DNA of 64,000 bases from Lycium barbarum (GCF_019175385.1 NC_083340.1:22146336-22210335), one strand, 5' to 3'. Shown: positions 10,465-20,428, numbered from the stretch's first letter. The notes: a model not told the origin generated them from the sequence alone. Numbers and translations: made by a program.

Positions 10465-12005
10465 ATGGCATCTTGGAATGAAAATGGGTTTGATGGTTGC
10501 AATCCATATTTTGATGACCCATGTCCATATTGTAAAGGACCCCAGTTTTGGCAAGATTGTGAATATGCTCCCGGGAGAGAGATGTGTGCACCGTCTCAAT
10601 CCTATGATGAGAGTGTTTGTAATATATGTGGTGGTCAAGGTGGACATTGGGGTGATTGTCCCAATTATTTTGCTTCCCCTCCCCCAAGTTGTTCTAACGA
10701 AAATGCTAGTTGTGCTTTTGAGTTTGACAGGGACAACAACATGACAAATGAAGGACAAAGTGCCGGATATGAAGGCATCATGACAATGCTCCAAACATAC
10801 TTAGATCGAGAAGCTAAAATGGAGGAAGAGCGAAAGCTCCTCCAACAATCCATTTTAGAAAATGGAGAAGCCATGAAAAGAATGAATGATTCATTTGAGG
10901 ATGTCAGTTCCTCAATTGTCATGGAAGTGTCGACTCCTCAAAATGAAATAGTTGAAGAAGAGATTTCAAGTTTACAAGATGAACCCGAAAATTCTTGTGA
11001 CCACGACGAAAGTTGTGAAATTGAAGCAATGGTTCAACTTGAAGAAGAAGAGCATAATCTTGAAGAAGAAATCTCCAAGTCTAAAAAAAAGAAGTTGAGG
11101 AAATTTTGAAAAGCATAATGGGGAGGAATGAACAATATGGGCAAGTCTTGACCAAATTGTGGGAAGAAGTTCAACATGGAGATGATGAAACTGTCCAAAA
11201 GGTATATCTCACCATGGATGGATTTTTACAGGAGTTGGATGACTCTCACAATGAAGAAAATCTTGACAAAATGGAAATTTTGAGCCAAGATTGGCTAATG
11301 AACCAAGCTCAACAACTTGAAGCCTATGGAAATCACCGTGAAGGCATTTCATGGATGATGGAAGAATTTCTAAAAATACATGTTGAGCAAAGTCAAGAAG
11401 TGGAGCTGCTTGAAATTACTATCCAAAAATTGGAGGCCGAATTGAATGCAAAGATTGAGGCATGCAATGCTCAATATCAAAGGGCCATGGATTGTAGTTT
11501 TGAGTTAGTTTCCAATGAAGAAGAGGTCAAGATTGATTTTCATGAGCTCATGGTAAATTGCCAACCGACCAATCCAAAAATAATGCAAGATGCCAATATT
11601 GAAGAAATGATACTAGAGTTGCATAAAAAAGTTCATGAAATGATTTTTGAAGACTCTAGTTCATTTTTTGGTGAGGATGTCAAAACTCATGCAAATTTGA
11701 AATTTGAGCGCGCTGGACCACATTCTAACCATTTTTCAACATTGTGCTTGGTTGATGATATGGAAGTTGAACTAACCGAGCCAATGGAGAATTTTGGAAA
11801 TGAAGAAGAAAGCGTTTTCATATTGAAGTTTGCTATGCCAAAAAGACAAAATGGCATGCCTCACTTACGGGCCAAGAAGTGCAAAATGCGACACCCGAGA
11901 GTTGGCCTACTTGTTTTTCTACCACCGCCCCATGAGCGTCATCATGATCTTGATTCAAAGTTGGGGCGCAAATTCATATCTTCCAAATGGAAGGAAAAGT
12001 GGTAA
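10465..12005 (+). CDS. Gag-like protein of the LTR element, frameshifted
   Basis: This is probably the RNA-packaging protein of the non-autonomous element. The start is ATG 10465, right after a poly(A) run; upstream in-frame codons are leader repeats. The N-terminal 60 residues hold two Cys-rich motifs, CPYCKGPQFWQDC and CNICGGQGGHWGDC; the second is CX2CX5HX3C, close to a zinc knuckle. The remainder is Glu- and Lys-rich and probably coiled coil (ERKLLQQSIL, EEEEHNLEEE). The first frame stops at 11109. An open frame shifted by -1 continues from the run of eight A at 11083-11090 to 12005 with the same acidic, helical character. A one-base indel in the A run, or -1 slippage at A AAA AAG, would join them. 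No pol motif is present. I do not recognise the family beyond gag-like. Confidence 0.65.
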
Positions 12006-12012
12006 AGGTAAC

Positions 12013-12060
12013 CGTCGTGCCGCGACGTTAAATCAAGCGCTTGGTGGGAGGTAACCCATC
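12013..12060 (+). other. Conserved hairpin motif downstream of gag-like ORF
   Basis: CGTCGTGCCGCGACG (12013-12027) forms a stem CGTCG/CGACG. It is followed by TTAAATCAAGCGCTTGGTGG and GAGGTAACCCA. A very similar block recurs after the coding region in other plant Athila-type elements (recognised from memory). It is non-coding, and its role is unknown. Confidence 0.6.
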
Positions 12061-12174
12061 GTTTTAAAAGTTTTAAATCGTTTTTGAAATTTTATTTTTT
12101 AGAATAGTTTAGTTTATGGTTTTTGACTAATCTGCAAAGTTTCAGAATTTTTGGAGTTGTTTTGAGCATGTCGG

Positions 12175-13286
12175 ATATCCGGACAGCCCCCAAAACCAGT
12201 AAAAGCTGCGAAAACATCTTTTCTGGTGTCATAACCTGCGAATCGCAGGTCACGTCGCACATGGTGACAGAGACAAAAAAAAAAAAAAATTGGTGACATC
12301 ACCTGCGACTCGCAGGTGGGGTCGCAGGTGGTGACAGTAAGCAAAAAAAAAAAATTGTTTTTTTTCAATATTTTTATATTTTGTTTTGATTATGTGCAGC
12401 GAGGACACTGCAATGTTTATAGTTGGGGGTGGCACGTGGTAGCGCATTATATTTTGAAACTTGCTCAAAATTTTTGAAAATTTTGTTCTTTTGACATGTT
12501 GTGGATTAGTCACTCTTATTATTTTATTTTCTTTCTTAGCTTCTTTCATTAGTATTGTAAGTTTAGGTGTAAGTTCTCCTTTGAGGAAAAATGTGAAAAC
12601 TCTTGGCTTGTTTGGTACTAATAGAGTTAGTCTCTTGCATGTGAAATTGAAATATGAATACCTCTCCAAATTGTTGTGAAAGTTAAAAAGCAAGGTGCAT
12701 AGGAAAGAATGATCTTTGTGACAACTTTTTGGCTCATTTTGTGACTCTTTACCTGCTGGTTGTGTTTACTTTGGATTATGAGATATTGCACTAGTTGTTT
12801 TTGCTTGGGAAGTGAAATTGATCCATCTTGACTAGTTCATATGCCATGTGTGTGAGTGTTTTTTGAATAAATCTTGTGTTTACTTTTATCATCTAGAACT
12901 TGCCCGGTTAGTCTTTCAATATTAATTTTGATCATATTGGTTGGAGAGATGACCTTGGGCTATCTTTGTGATGTTTTAAAAAGTCTCTTTAGCCTTTCTA
13001 GCCTACCATTGCATAAATAATATCACTAGTAACCCCATTTGAGCTTATGACCTTTTCTTTGATTGCCACATTACAAGCCTTTACCATGTTTGATGAAAAG
13101 TCTCTCTTTTGAACGTTTCCCTCCTTGAACTTGAAATTGTGAATTTGAGGCCAAAAGCCTAAGTTGGGGGTGTTAGTGTTGCTTGAGAGTGGTGAAGGTT
13201 GGTGTTGTGAAAAAGTCAAAAGAAAAGAAGAAAAATTTAAAAAATACAAAAAGGTTGCAAACTTTTTGTGCAAAATAAAATGTATC

Positions 13287-13323
<37 letters not shown>

Positions 13324-13520
13324 CAGGTGACATCACCTGCGACTCGCAGGTCAGACCTGCGATTCGCATGTGTGGTCGCAGGTGGTGCCAACCAAAAAAA
13401 AAAAAAAAATTTTTTTTTTCCTTTTCTATTTTTATGTTTTGTTTTGATTATGTGCAGCGAGGACACTGCAACATTTATAGTTGGGGGTGGCATGTGCTAG
13501 CACATTATATTTTGGAACTT
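12175..13520 (+). repeat. Duplicated 3' untranslated module with palindromes
   Basis: Two related modules lie about 1.05 kb apart (12225-12470 and 13320-13520). Each has CACCTGCGACTCGCAGGT-type palindromes, a poly(A) run, then TTATGTGCAGCGAGGACACT and ATAGTTGGGGGTGGCA. The G-rich AGTTGGGGGTG also forms the polypurine-like tract next to the 3' LTR and recurs near 13160. No ORF is credible between them. Confidence 0.75.
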
Positions 13521-14169
13521 TATAAAGGAAGTTGGAATAATTGGGGAAACTAGTATGCAAAGGAAGGAGTGTTGTTTTGAAATGAAGAGGAAAGTGGACG
13601 AAAGGTTTTGTGTAGTGTTCAAGGAGGGCGTAGTCACTTGTATCCCAAATACTTATCCTACCCTTCCCTAAGCCTACATTACAAGCTTAAAAAGTCCCTA
13701 TGTGATCTCCAACTAAATGTTCTTGAGTTAGTGATGATTGAAAATAAGGGCAAGCTTATGGTGTGATATTTGTTAGCACTAGAATTTTTTTTGTTGAGTG
13801 TGAGTGACTTTGTGTAATTGTCCCTTGTGTTGTTGTTGTGAATACAGTGATTTTGGGACTTTCTTTCTTGTGAGGGCATATGGATTACGATAGATTGGTG
13901 ATGTTGAAAAATCCAAAGTTGAGTCAACTGAGCATATCTAGTAAGCTAGTAGTTTTGAGTCACTTATTGAGACTTGAGTGTTGTTGCTTGATAGTTTTAT
14001 ATCTCTATTGCATTCTTGAAATTGTATTTTGAATGAGAGAGTTATTTGGTTGAAGCTTCACATGCTTGTAGCCTAATTGTTGGTACCAACCAAAGTTATG
14101 TTTTTGTGCTTAAAATGGATCCTCATTGAGATTTTTGTTTTAGTTTGCTTGAGGACAAGCAAAGACTTT

Positions 14170-14182
14170 AAGTTGGGGGTGT
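14170..14182 (+). other. Probable polypurine tract
   Basis: AAGTTGGGGGTGT immediately precedes the 3' LTR. It is G-rich but not purely purine. Similar G-rich words upstream suggest alternative priming sites. Confidence 0.5.
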
Positions 14183-15496
14183 TGATGAGTCGTGAAATTA
14201 CGCGATATTCGACGCTAATTCCTTAAGCTTTTGTGACTCCTTAAGCACTTTTGTTGTTACTTTTTGTGTTTTTATGTTGTTTTGTAGGAAAAGATGCCCG
14301 GAGAGCATAAAAAAGATAAAAGAGCAAAATGGATCAAAATGGAACAAAATAGAGCAAAACAAGCCAAGTAGCTGAAATGAGTGATCGGAAGAAACCAAGT
14401 GAAAAGAAAGTCAAAAAGAGGTCAAACTGTACATTTTTGCAAAACTGTCAAAACTGGACAGTTTTGCAAAAACGGGACAGATTTGCAAAACTGTCAAAAG
14501 TGGACAGTTTTGCAAAAACGGGCAGAATTGCAAAAACAGAAATATGGGGGCAGATTTTGACATTTTTTGGACTTGGAAAAATTGGGGGGAGCTACAAAAG
14601 AGAGGCTAGGGCAAAACATTTTCCATCTTTGGTCATTTTGCAAGTTTTGGAGGCTAGGGTTTTTCTACAATATTGGAGGAGAAGATTGGAAGCACTTCAA
14701 TGAGATATTTCTTAATCCTTTCTTCAATTCCTTGTTTTGTATTGCATATCTAAGTGTGTAGTATTTATTCCATTACTTGAATCTTGATTGTGAAACTATT
14801 CTTGATTAAAGTTTGGATTGAAACTCTTGTTTTGCTTATGTATTGAATGATTTTTATTGCTATTGAAGTGGGTCTTTGTTGATTTAATTAATCTCATTCT
14901 TGAATGTTTCCAAAGGGATTAGCTAACCCTAGGACTCACCCATTTACTTAGATTGAGCTTGGAAAAGGAAATCTAGGTTGGGAAAGATTAATTAACAAGA
15001 ATTTGGGTCATTAAACTCATCTAATAACTTGAGCTCGGAAGAGGATAGTTACTTGAGGTTAAATTGATTGTGCCTAATATCACACTCTAAGGCTTGGAAA
15101 AGCTTAGAGTGAAATTCATTGATTTGGTTGGAAGACTTTCAATGAGATTTTAGATATCATTATCTATTGACACAAACCCGCTCTTAGTTGTAAAATCGTA
15201 AAATACGTTGGATCGTTACTTGAGTGTAATTTCCTTTGTATCCAAACTTGTGGTCATTGATCATTTTACTCGCTTTCTAGGTTAGTTTACATTTCCGCAT
15301 TAGTTATAATTTTCTCAAACAAAAACCTAAAATATCATTTATCGTTTGGCTTTAGCGTAGTTGGTGAAAGTTCCTTACTTTCTTAATCGCCTAGCATATT
15401 GTTCCCTGTGGGATCGACCCCGACTCATAGTTGGGTAAATATATTGCATACGACCGTGTACACTTTCTCTTTGAGGAGTGTATTTGGACGTTATCA
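14183..15496 (+). repeat. 3' LTR
   Basis: It matches the 5' LTR except for a 9-bp insertion near 14310 (an extra AAAAGATAA-type unit) and three single-base changes that I found (in the GGAG(A/G)AGAAG, TTACTC(A/G)CTTTC and CGAC(T/C)GTGTAC contexts). Confidence 0.92.
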
Positions 15497-15500
15497 AAAA

Positions 15501-15706
15501 TATCTGCCAGTTATTGAGATTCCAAACTCAGTGGGTGTAGTTTTCATTCTTTCGTGCATGTACATGACTAGTGTTTCATAATCTAAATTTGTTGGAAATT
15601 TAACATGGGCTTTTGGTTTGGTACTATAACGAATGGAGTAATTGTCCTCGACGATATCTCCATCTCAAAATAGTGAAACCTTAACACGTGAAGCATTTTG
15701 AGACAT
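15501..15706 (-). pseudogene. MULE transposase, N-terminal fragment
   Basis: The start of the same transposase, cut off by the retrotransposon. ATG at 15706 opens MSQNASRVKVSLF. An in-frame TGA (15667-15665) follows where the family has Trp, then DGDIVEDNYSIRYS and KFPTNLDYETLV lead to FGISITGRYPQ at the break. After removing the LTR element and one copy of the short duplication, the frame runs directly into TISNGVVRYDMHN at 8911-8870. The pattern of short beta-strand-like stretches ahead of an acidic linker is the usual N-terminus of plant MULE transposases. The upstream promoter would lie in 15707-16080. Confidence 0.85.
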
Positions 15707-15828
15707 TTTTTCAATGAAGCTTGATTTTTTTTTGTGACTTGTAAGACTTAGACTTATGCAATTGATGAGTTTTTCACTCGTCAAGCCTTCAAGTTAAATA
15801 GATTCCTGAAATCGTCATGCGTGGTGTG

Positions 15829-16060
15829 TTGTCAAATCAATACTTATATAGTGCGCATTAAACTGGTGCGCAATACAAAACGGTCAAATATTGCAGCAAC
15901 GTATTGTCAAATCAAGCCTTTATGTGTCATAGATTCCTGAAATGTTGTCAAATCAATACTTATAGTGCGCATTAAAATGGTGCGCAATACAAAACGGTCA
16001 AATATTGCAGCAACGTATTGTCAAATCAAGCCTTTATGTGTCATAGATTCCTGAAATGTT
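15829..16060. repeat. 114-bp tandem duplication between the two MULE genes
   Basis: TTGTCAAATCAATACTTATA, AAACGGTCAAATATTGCAGC and ATAGATTCCTGAAATG each occur twice with 114-bp spacing. It lies in the presumed promoter of the transposase gene. Confidence 0.8.
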
Positions 16061-16084
16061 AGGGTTTACGTGGCAACTTGGTGC

Positions 16085-16335
16085 ACTTACACGCACAAAT
16101 TTTGTGCGTGAAAGTGAAAAAATATATTTTTCCACTTTCACGCACAGATTTTAGGGTTTATGTGAGTTGGTGCTTTCACGCACAAAATCTGTGCGTGAAA
16201 GGGTAAAATATATTTTTTCACTTTCACGCACAAAATCTGTGCGTGAAAGGGGAAAATATGCTTTCATTAGGCACGCACGAAATATGTGCGTGAAAGGGTA
16301 AAATACATTTTTCCACTTTCACGCACAGATTTTAG
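16085..16335. repeat. Internal palindrome array (MULE end motif)
   Basis: Four full palindromes with arms TTTCACGCAC/GTGCGTGAAA (about 16085-16115, 16173-16200, 16221-16248, 16271-16295) and two half sites ending AGATTTTAGGGTTT (about 16136 and 16317) lie between the PMD 3' end and the transposase promoter. They are the same motif as in the element's terminal repeats, with alternating spacers such as GGTAAAATATATTTTT. Confidence 0.85.
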
Positions 16336-16451
16336 GGTTTCTATGGTAGTTGCTGCACTTTCAATTTACGATCTGAAACAATAATAAAGACTAAATATGC
16401 AAAAACAAATATGTTATTTACGATAAATTTTACAACACTAATGTATATACA

Positions 16452-19207
16452 CTATCGAGGATGGGTCCCACATGTAGTATGCCGGAGACTATCCCTAGGC
16501 CTAAGGCTCATACCATCCCCATCGCCCTCGTCATCGTCTCCATCGCCTTTTTCCTCTTAATAATCGGACGCTCCAAGTCATGATCATCATCTCTTTGCCT
16601 GGCACGTGCTCCCTTGACTAGAACGTGCTTCTTCTTGGGATCTGGTCCCGCTAGCACACTCAGAGCCTCAGGCTGAGTTAGGTCTGGTATCTCGAACTCT
16701 ACCTCGTCGGGAGTCGCCACCTCAGGCGCCGAAGGATGAACCTGAAAAGTATATAATAATTAGTACCATTTATTATTTATATTGAATACATTAACGTTAT
16801 TTATTTAATAGAACCTGTGTGTCAACGGGCGCCTGAGTAGGCTCCTGAGATGGGTGTGGTGGTGAATATGAGGTAGTCTCCTGGATGGGTCGCTCTTGTG
16901 GACCCACAGGCGTAGAACAATGAACCTGAAATAATATATAAATAATTTAGATTTGATTTATTCTAAAACGGAACTGAAATAAAAAATAATTAATAAATTA
17001 TTTCCACTTTGTTGTAAAAGTCAAACCTGTGTGTCGACGGCCTCCATAGATGCCTGCTGAGAGGGCACCTGAGCGGCCGCTGGAGCAGGAGATGAAGATG
17101 GTGCCATATCAAACACGAAATCCTCGAACATGGAGTCGTCGAACTGCAAATGTAGGCCACCCTGTAGATCACGAACAGGCCGCTCACCCTGTGGATCACG
17201 AAGTGGTGGATCTGAAAGTGAAGGCCAGGGCACATAACCTGGAAAAAGGTCCGGCGTATACAGAGGTGTCTGTGAAGTCGACGGCCGGGAATGAGAAGTC
17301 GATGGGATATCTGTCGAAGGAGCCTCATCACCTCTGCCAACCCTAGTACCTCTGTGACGGCCACCAGCTCCTCGGCAACCACGACTACCTGCTGCCCCAG
17401 GTGGGGCACGGGGAACACGCTCATGGAGACGCTCAAAGTCATGTGCCTGTCTCATACCAGTCTCGGCAAGCTCAATCATCCGTGCTGCGTACTCCGCCTT
17501 CTCGGGGGACTCCGTACGGGCAGTGCTCTCATAGCGCATCGTCTGAACGGTCCGTACCTGCATATGTTTGTCAATATTAACAATTGAATAAATTTGTAAA
17601 GTAGTACATAAGACGATGGTTTAAGTTTAAGACTAATAAATCTTACCAGCGCCTCGTACGCTGCTGCGAGAGCTACATATCCCAGGCCATCTGGACGACG
17701 CCTAGAGGGGTTGCCAATAATGATGCGAGTGATCCGCATGTACCACTCCATGTACACATGGATGGGAGTGTCATGTCCGACCAACGCTAGGCTCGCCATC
17801 CTCACATCCCAACTCTGGACCTACTGCTGCATATGGAGTCGCCATGCATCATCGACGCCCGCACGCTCGTCCCTCGCATAGTGGTCATGCTCCCAAACCG
17901 TAGCCACGGGTATATTCTGTACATACCCAAACTGCCGTAACACACGGTCGGGCGCGTGATACTCAACGATATCCATATGTATCAATGGACACCGCGACAT
18001 GCACATGTGCTGACCAGCCCTACAAAACGCCGGCAGCTCATCCAAAATATGATCATACGGCGTCCATATAAAAGCCTGTAAAAAGAATTGAACTAGTTAA
18101 CAACAAAAGACTAAAATAGTAGTTATGTGGTCTAGCGTGTGAATCCAAAATATGAACATACCGTCTGCGCCGTCATGCGGTCTAGCTGATCCCTAAATGG
18201 GAGAAGGCTGTGGTGCGTCTCCACACGTCGGCGTACGCCTCGCGACCATCTCCGCGCGTATGGCATCGGGATAGTAAGATAGTCAGCGGGAGGGTTAGCT
18301 GGTATGGGCTGAAAAGGTCTCAACCTAGTCCACACCCATATCTAATATAGTCAATTAAAAAAAAAAATTATCAGTCGTCGTTTTAAATAAATATATTTTG
18401 TGTATAGTTACACACACTTAAATATATTACCTGAAGAAGCGAGCAAAATGCAGGGACCTCTACCCTCGTGCCCATAGAACATCGGCATAATCCTCGATAC
18501 ATGTAGGCCAGCACAGCCCAACTATAACATCCTATCTCGGCGAGATCGTCGATATACCGAAGATACCTCAAGCTCATATGCGAACCCGAAGTGTTCGGGA
18601 ATAGGATGGCCCCGAATATGATGAGTAGGTATAGACGCGCACGTCGATCAACATCAGCCTGAGGCGTGTCCTCTCCAATCGGATGCTGCATGTCTGTGAG
18701 GCGCAAGTGAGCGTAAAGGGCCGACAACAAAAGCCGACTCTGGCCGGAAATATGACCATCCAGAGCCGCGAAACCCGTGAGCCTAATCAACTCACCCCGG
18801 TAAGGCGGCAGCACAGGAGGCTCCTCAATATACAATGGGCGTCCATCAACCTGTAGCCCATAAATGACCTCCACATCCTGAAGGGTAATGGTAACCTCAC
18901 CGGTGCGGAGATGAAATGTGTGCGTCTCCGGTCGTCACCTCTCAATCAATGCCGTCACTAGCGACCTATCGTGCTGTACCCGACCAACTTCGACGCACCG
19001 GTAGATACCGCCCCGACTTAGTATATCCAGGACACGAGGATGTGGTGGGCGAGAAGCTAAGATCTCCCATGCTGAGTCCCCTAACCGGGTACGGACCTGA
19101 GACTTAGGCTGCAGGTCGGTTGTCCATATATGTTGCGACCTATGCTCGGGCTGAAGATACAGTAACTGTCGGTCGAAGGGCCCCGGATCAAGAGGGTGGT
19201 GATCCAT
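16452..19207 (-). pseudogene. Plant mobile domain (PMD/MAIN-like) protein carried by the MULE
   Basis: Host PMD proteins (MAIN, MAIL1) are nuclear and act with PP7-like phosphatases in transposon silencing and gene expression; transposon-borne copies are common. Inferred exons, all joined in phase 0 with GT-AG: 19207-18431, 18341-18162, 18075-17647, 17557-17027, 16925-16815, 16741-16452. The start MDHHPLDPGPFDRQLLYLQ leads into HRSQHIW and RPETHTFHLRTGEVTITLQD, the family's central motif, then VIYGLQVDGRPL, LLQ-IWVWTRLRPF and AFIWTPYDHILDELP. A Pro/Ser/Arg-rich tail ends in basic KKK and RKK stretches. Breaks: TGA at 18935-18937 and TAG at 17821-17823, both where Trp is expected. A frameshift in the A run near 16545 replaces the usual Asp/Gly-rich end; the other frame would end at 16452. 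Exons are visibly richer in GC than the surroundings. Confidence 0.88.
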
Positions 19208-19381
19208 CTATTTTACGCATTTTAAATAAATCATTAACAAGTAGTATTACTATTAGTTATGTAATCTTTTATCGAATATTTTATTAAAGATTGTGGTGAC
19301 CCATCTGTTTTACGTATTTTAAATAAATCATTAACAAGTAATATTAGTTATGTAATCTTTTATAGAAAATTATATTAAGGG
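19198..19381 (-). repeat. Tandem duplication over the PMD start region
   Basis: The segment from GTGGTGATCCATCT through TTTAAATAAATCATTAACAA to GTTATGTAATCTTTTAT occurs twice with about 95-bp spacing. The upstream copy keeps an ATG (ATGGGTCACCACAATCTTTAA on the minus strand, split here as a six-codon uORF), so the leader gained an upstream ORF by duplication. Confidence 0.7.
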
Positions 19382-20265
19382 TTTTCAATCCTAAGCTACG
19401 GGTTAAGAATCCTAAACTAAGGGTTTTCATTCCTAAAATATAAAGATAAGTCAAATAATTAACAATTAGTTAGCATACAATTAGTATAAATAATTAATAA
19501 ATAAACAAATAACTAACTAATCAAATAATTAACAAGTTATTATCACATATTTAATAAATAAACAATTAAGTAACTAATCAAAAAATTAATAAATTATTAT
19601 CGTATATTTAACAAATAAACAATTAATTAACTAATGAAACAATTAAGAAATTATTAACAAATAAACAATTGGCTTAATAAAAACAAAATAAATAATTAGC
19701 CAGTCTAACAATTGAAATAGCTAGTCTAACAATTAATAAATACTTAAGTCGCTAATCCAACAATTAACAAATACTTAAGTCGCTAATCCAACAATTAACA
19801 AATACTAAATAAACAAGCAATAAATAATTAACTAATTAACAATAGATAAACAAATAAAAAAATGAAAAAATGGGCAGTCCCAACAGTGCACGGACTGCCC
19901 AAAAACGCAAAAAAAAAAAAAAAAAAAAAAAAAACAACGAGTAATGCACCACAGTTATACAATGATCATGCTTAGGGTAATAATATATTTAACAATGTAA
20001 TAGAAAATTTATAGTGAAATACCTAGATTGAAGCTTTTTTGGAGTTTTTGAAATATGTTATACGCCGCTCTATTCCGAAATCCAACCTTAGAAACTTGTT
20101 CCTACACTTCAATATACCAAGAATATTGAGTTTTGGATTGAAAAATAACACGAAATTATCGTTTTAAGGGGGGTGGGACCACTGGAACGGGCTTTAATGG
20201 GAGGTGGGGAAGGGAGCAGTCGCTGGTGGGGAAGATGGGGTCAATATATGTTGACCCTATTCACT
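19382..20265. other. MULE subterminal AT-rich region, no gene
   Basis: Degenerate repeats of AACAATTAACAAATA and TAACTAATCAAATAATTAAC fill 19450-19870, followed by a long A run (about 19909-19934). A G-rich patch (20170-20245) precedes the right palindromes. It probably holds the PMD promoter. Confidence 0.5.
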
Positions 20266-20309
20266 CACAAAATTCGTGCGTGAAAGGCTTGATCTGCAAT
20301 TTTGCAGTT

Positions 20310-20419
20310 TGACCCATTCACGCACAAAATTCGTGCGTGAATACTACTTATGTTTTTTTTTTTTTTTGTACTAGTTTGGTTCAACTTTTTATTTTTTGTG
20401 CTACTTAAGTCGCGGACTC
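20310..20419 (-). repeat. MULE right terminal inverted repeat
   Basis: Reverse complement of 5488-5602: the palindrome 20317-20341, TACTACTTATG, a run of 15 T, TACTAGTTTGGTTCAACTTT and CTACTTAAGTCGCGGACTC. A second palindrome copy lies just inside at about 20270-20285. Confidence 0.9.
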
Positions 20420-20428
20420 CTTAAAAGA
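20420..20428. other. Target-site duplication, right copy (MULE)
   Basis: CTTAAAAGA, identical to 5479-5487. Confidence 0.9.

Larger units (their letters stand above)
8912..15496 (+). mobile_element. Non-autonomous Athila-like LTR retrotransposon nested in the MULE
   Basis: Two LTRs of 1305 and 1314 bp flank a 3.97-kb interior. The primer-binding site TGGCGCCGTTGCCGGGGA at 10221 is complementary to the 3' end of plant tRNA-Asp, as in Athila relatives. The interior has only a gag-like ORF and no protease, reverse transcriptase, RNase H or integrase, so movement would need a helper element. The insertion interrupts the transposase frame: GGATAT lies on the left and ATATCTGCC on the right. The target duplication is ATAT, or 5 bp with one mismatch, because the LTR end is ambiguous within an A run. 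The LTRs are nearly identical, so the insertion is recent. Confidence 0.9.
5488..20419 (-). mobile_element. Mutator-like element (MULE) with transposase and plant mobile domain genes
   Basis: A 14.9-kb unit bounded by inverted repeats starting GAGTCCGCGACTTAAGTAG on the left and ending in its complement on the right, flanked by identical 9-bp CTTAAAAGA duplications. Both genes read on the minus strand: PMD/MAIN-like first (19207 to 16452), then transposase (15706 to 6128). A 6.6-kb LTR retrotransposon (8912-15496) sits in the transposase gene, so the MULE itself was about 8.3 kb. The non-coding parts carry repeated palindromes with TTCACGCAC arms. In-frame stops and a frameshift in both genes indicate that this copy no longer makes full proteins, although the intact ends could still be mobilised in trans. 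PMD genes carried by plant MULEs are known; I cannot say whether this family is described. Confidence 0.93.

Noticed and set aside
10298..10922. Minus-strand ORFs opposite the gag-like gene
   Set aside because: Antisense shadows and poly(T)-driven phenylalanine runs.
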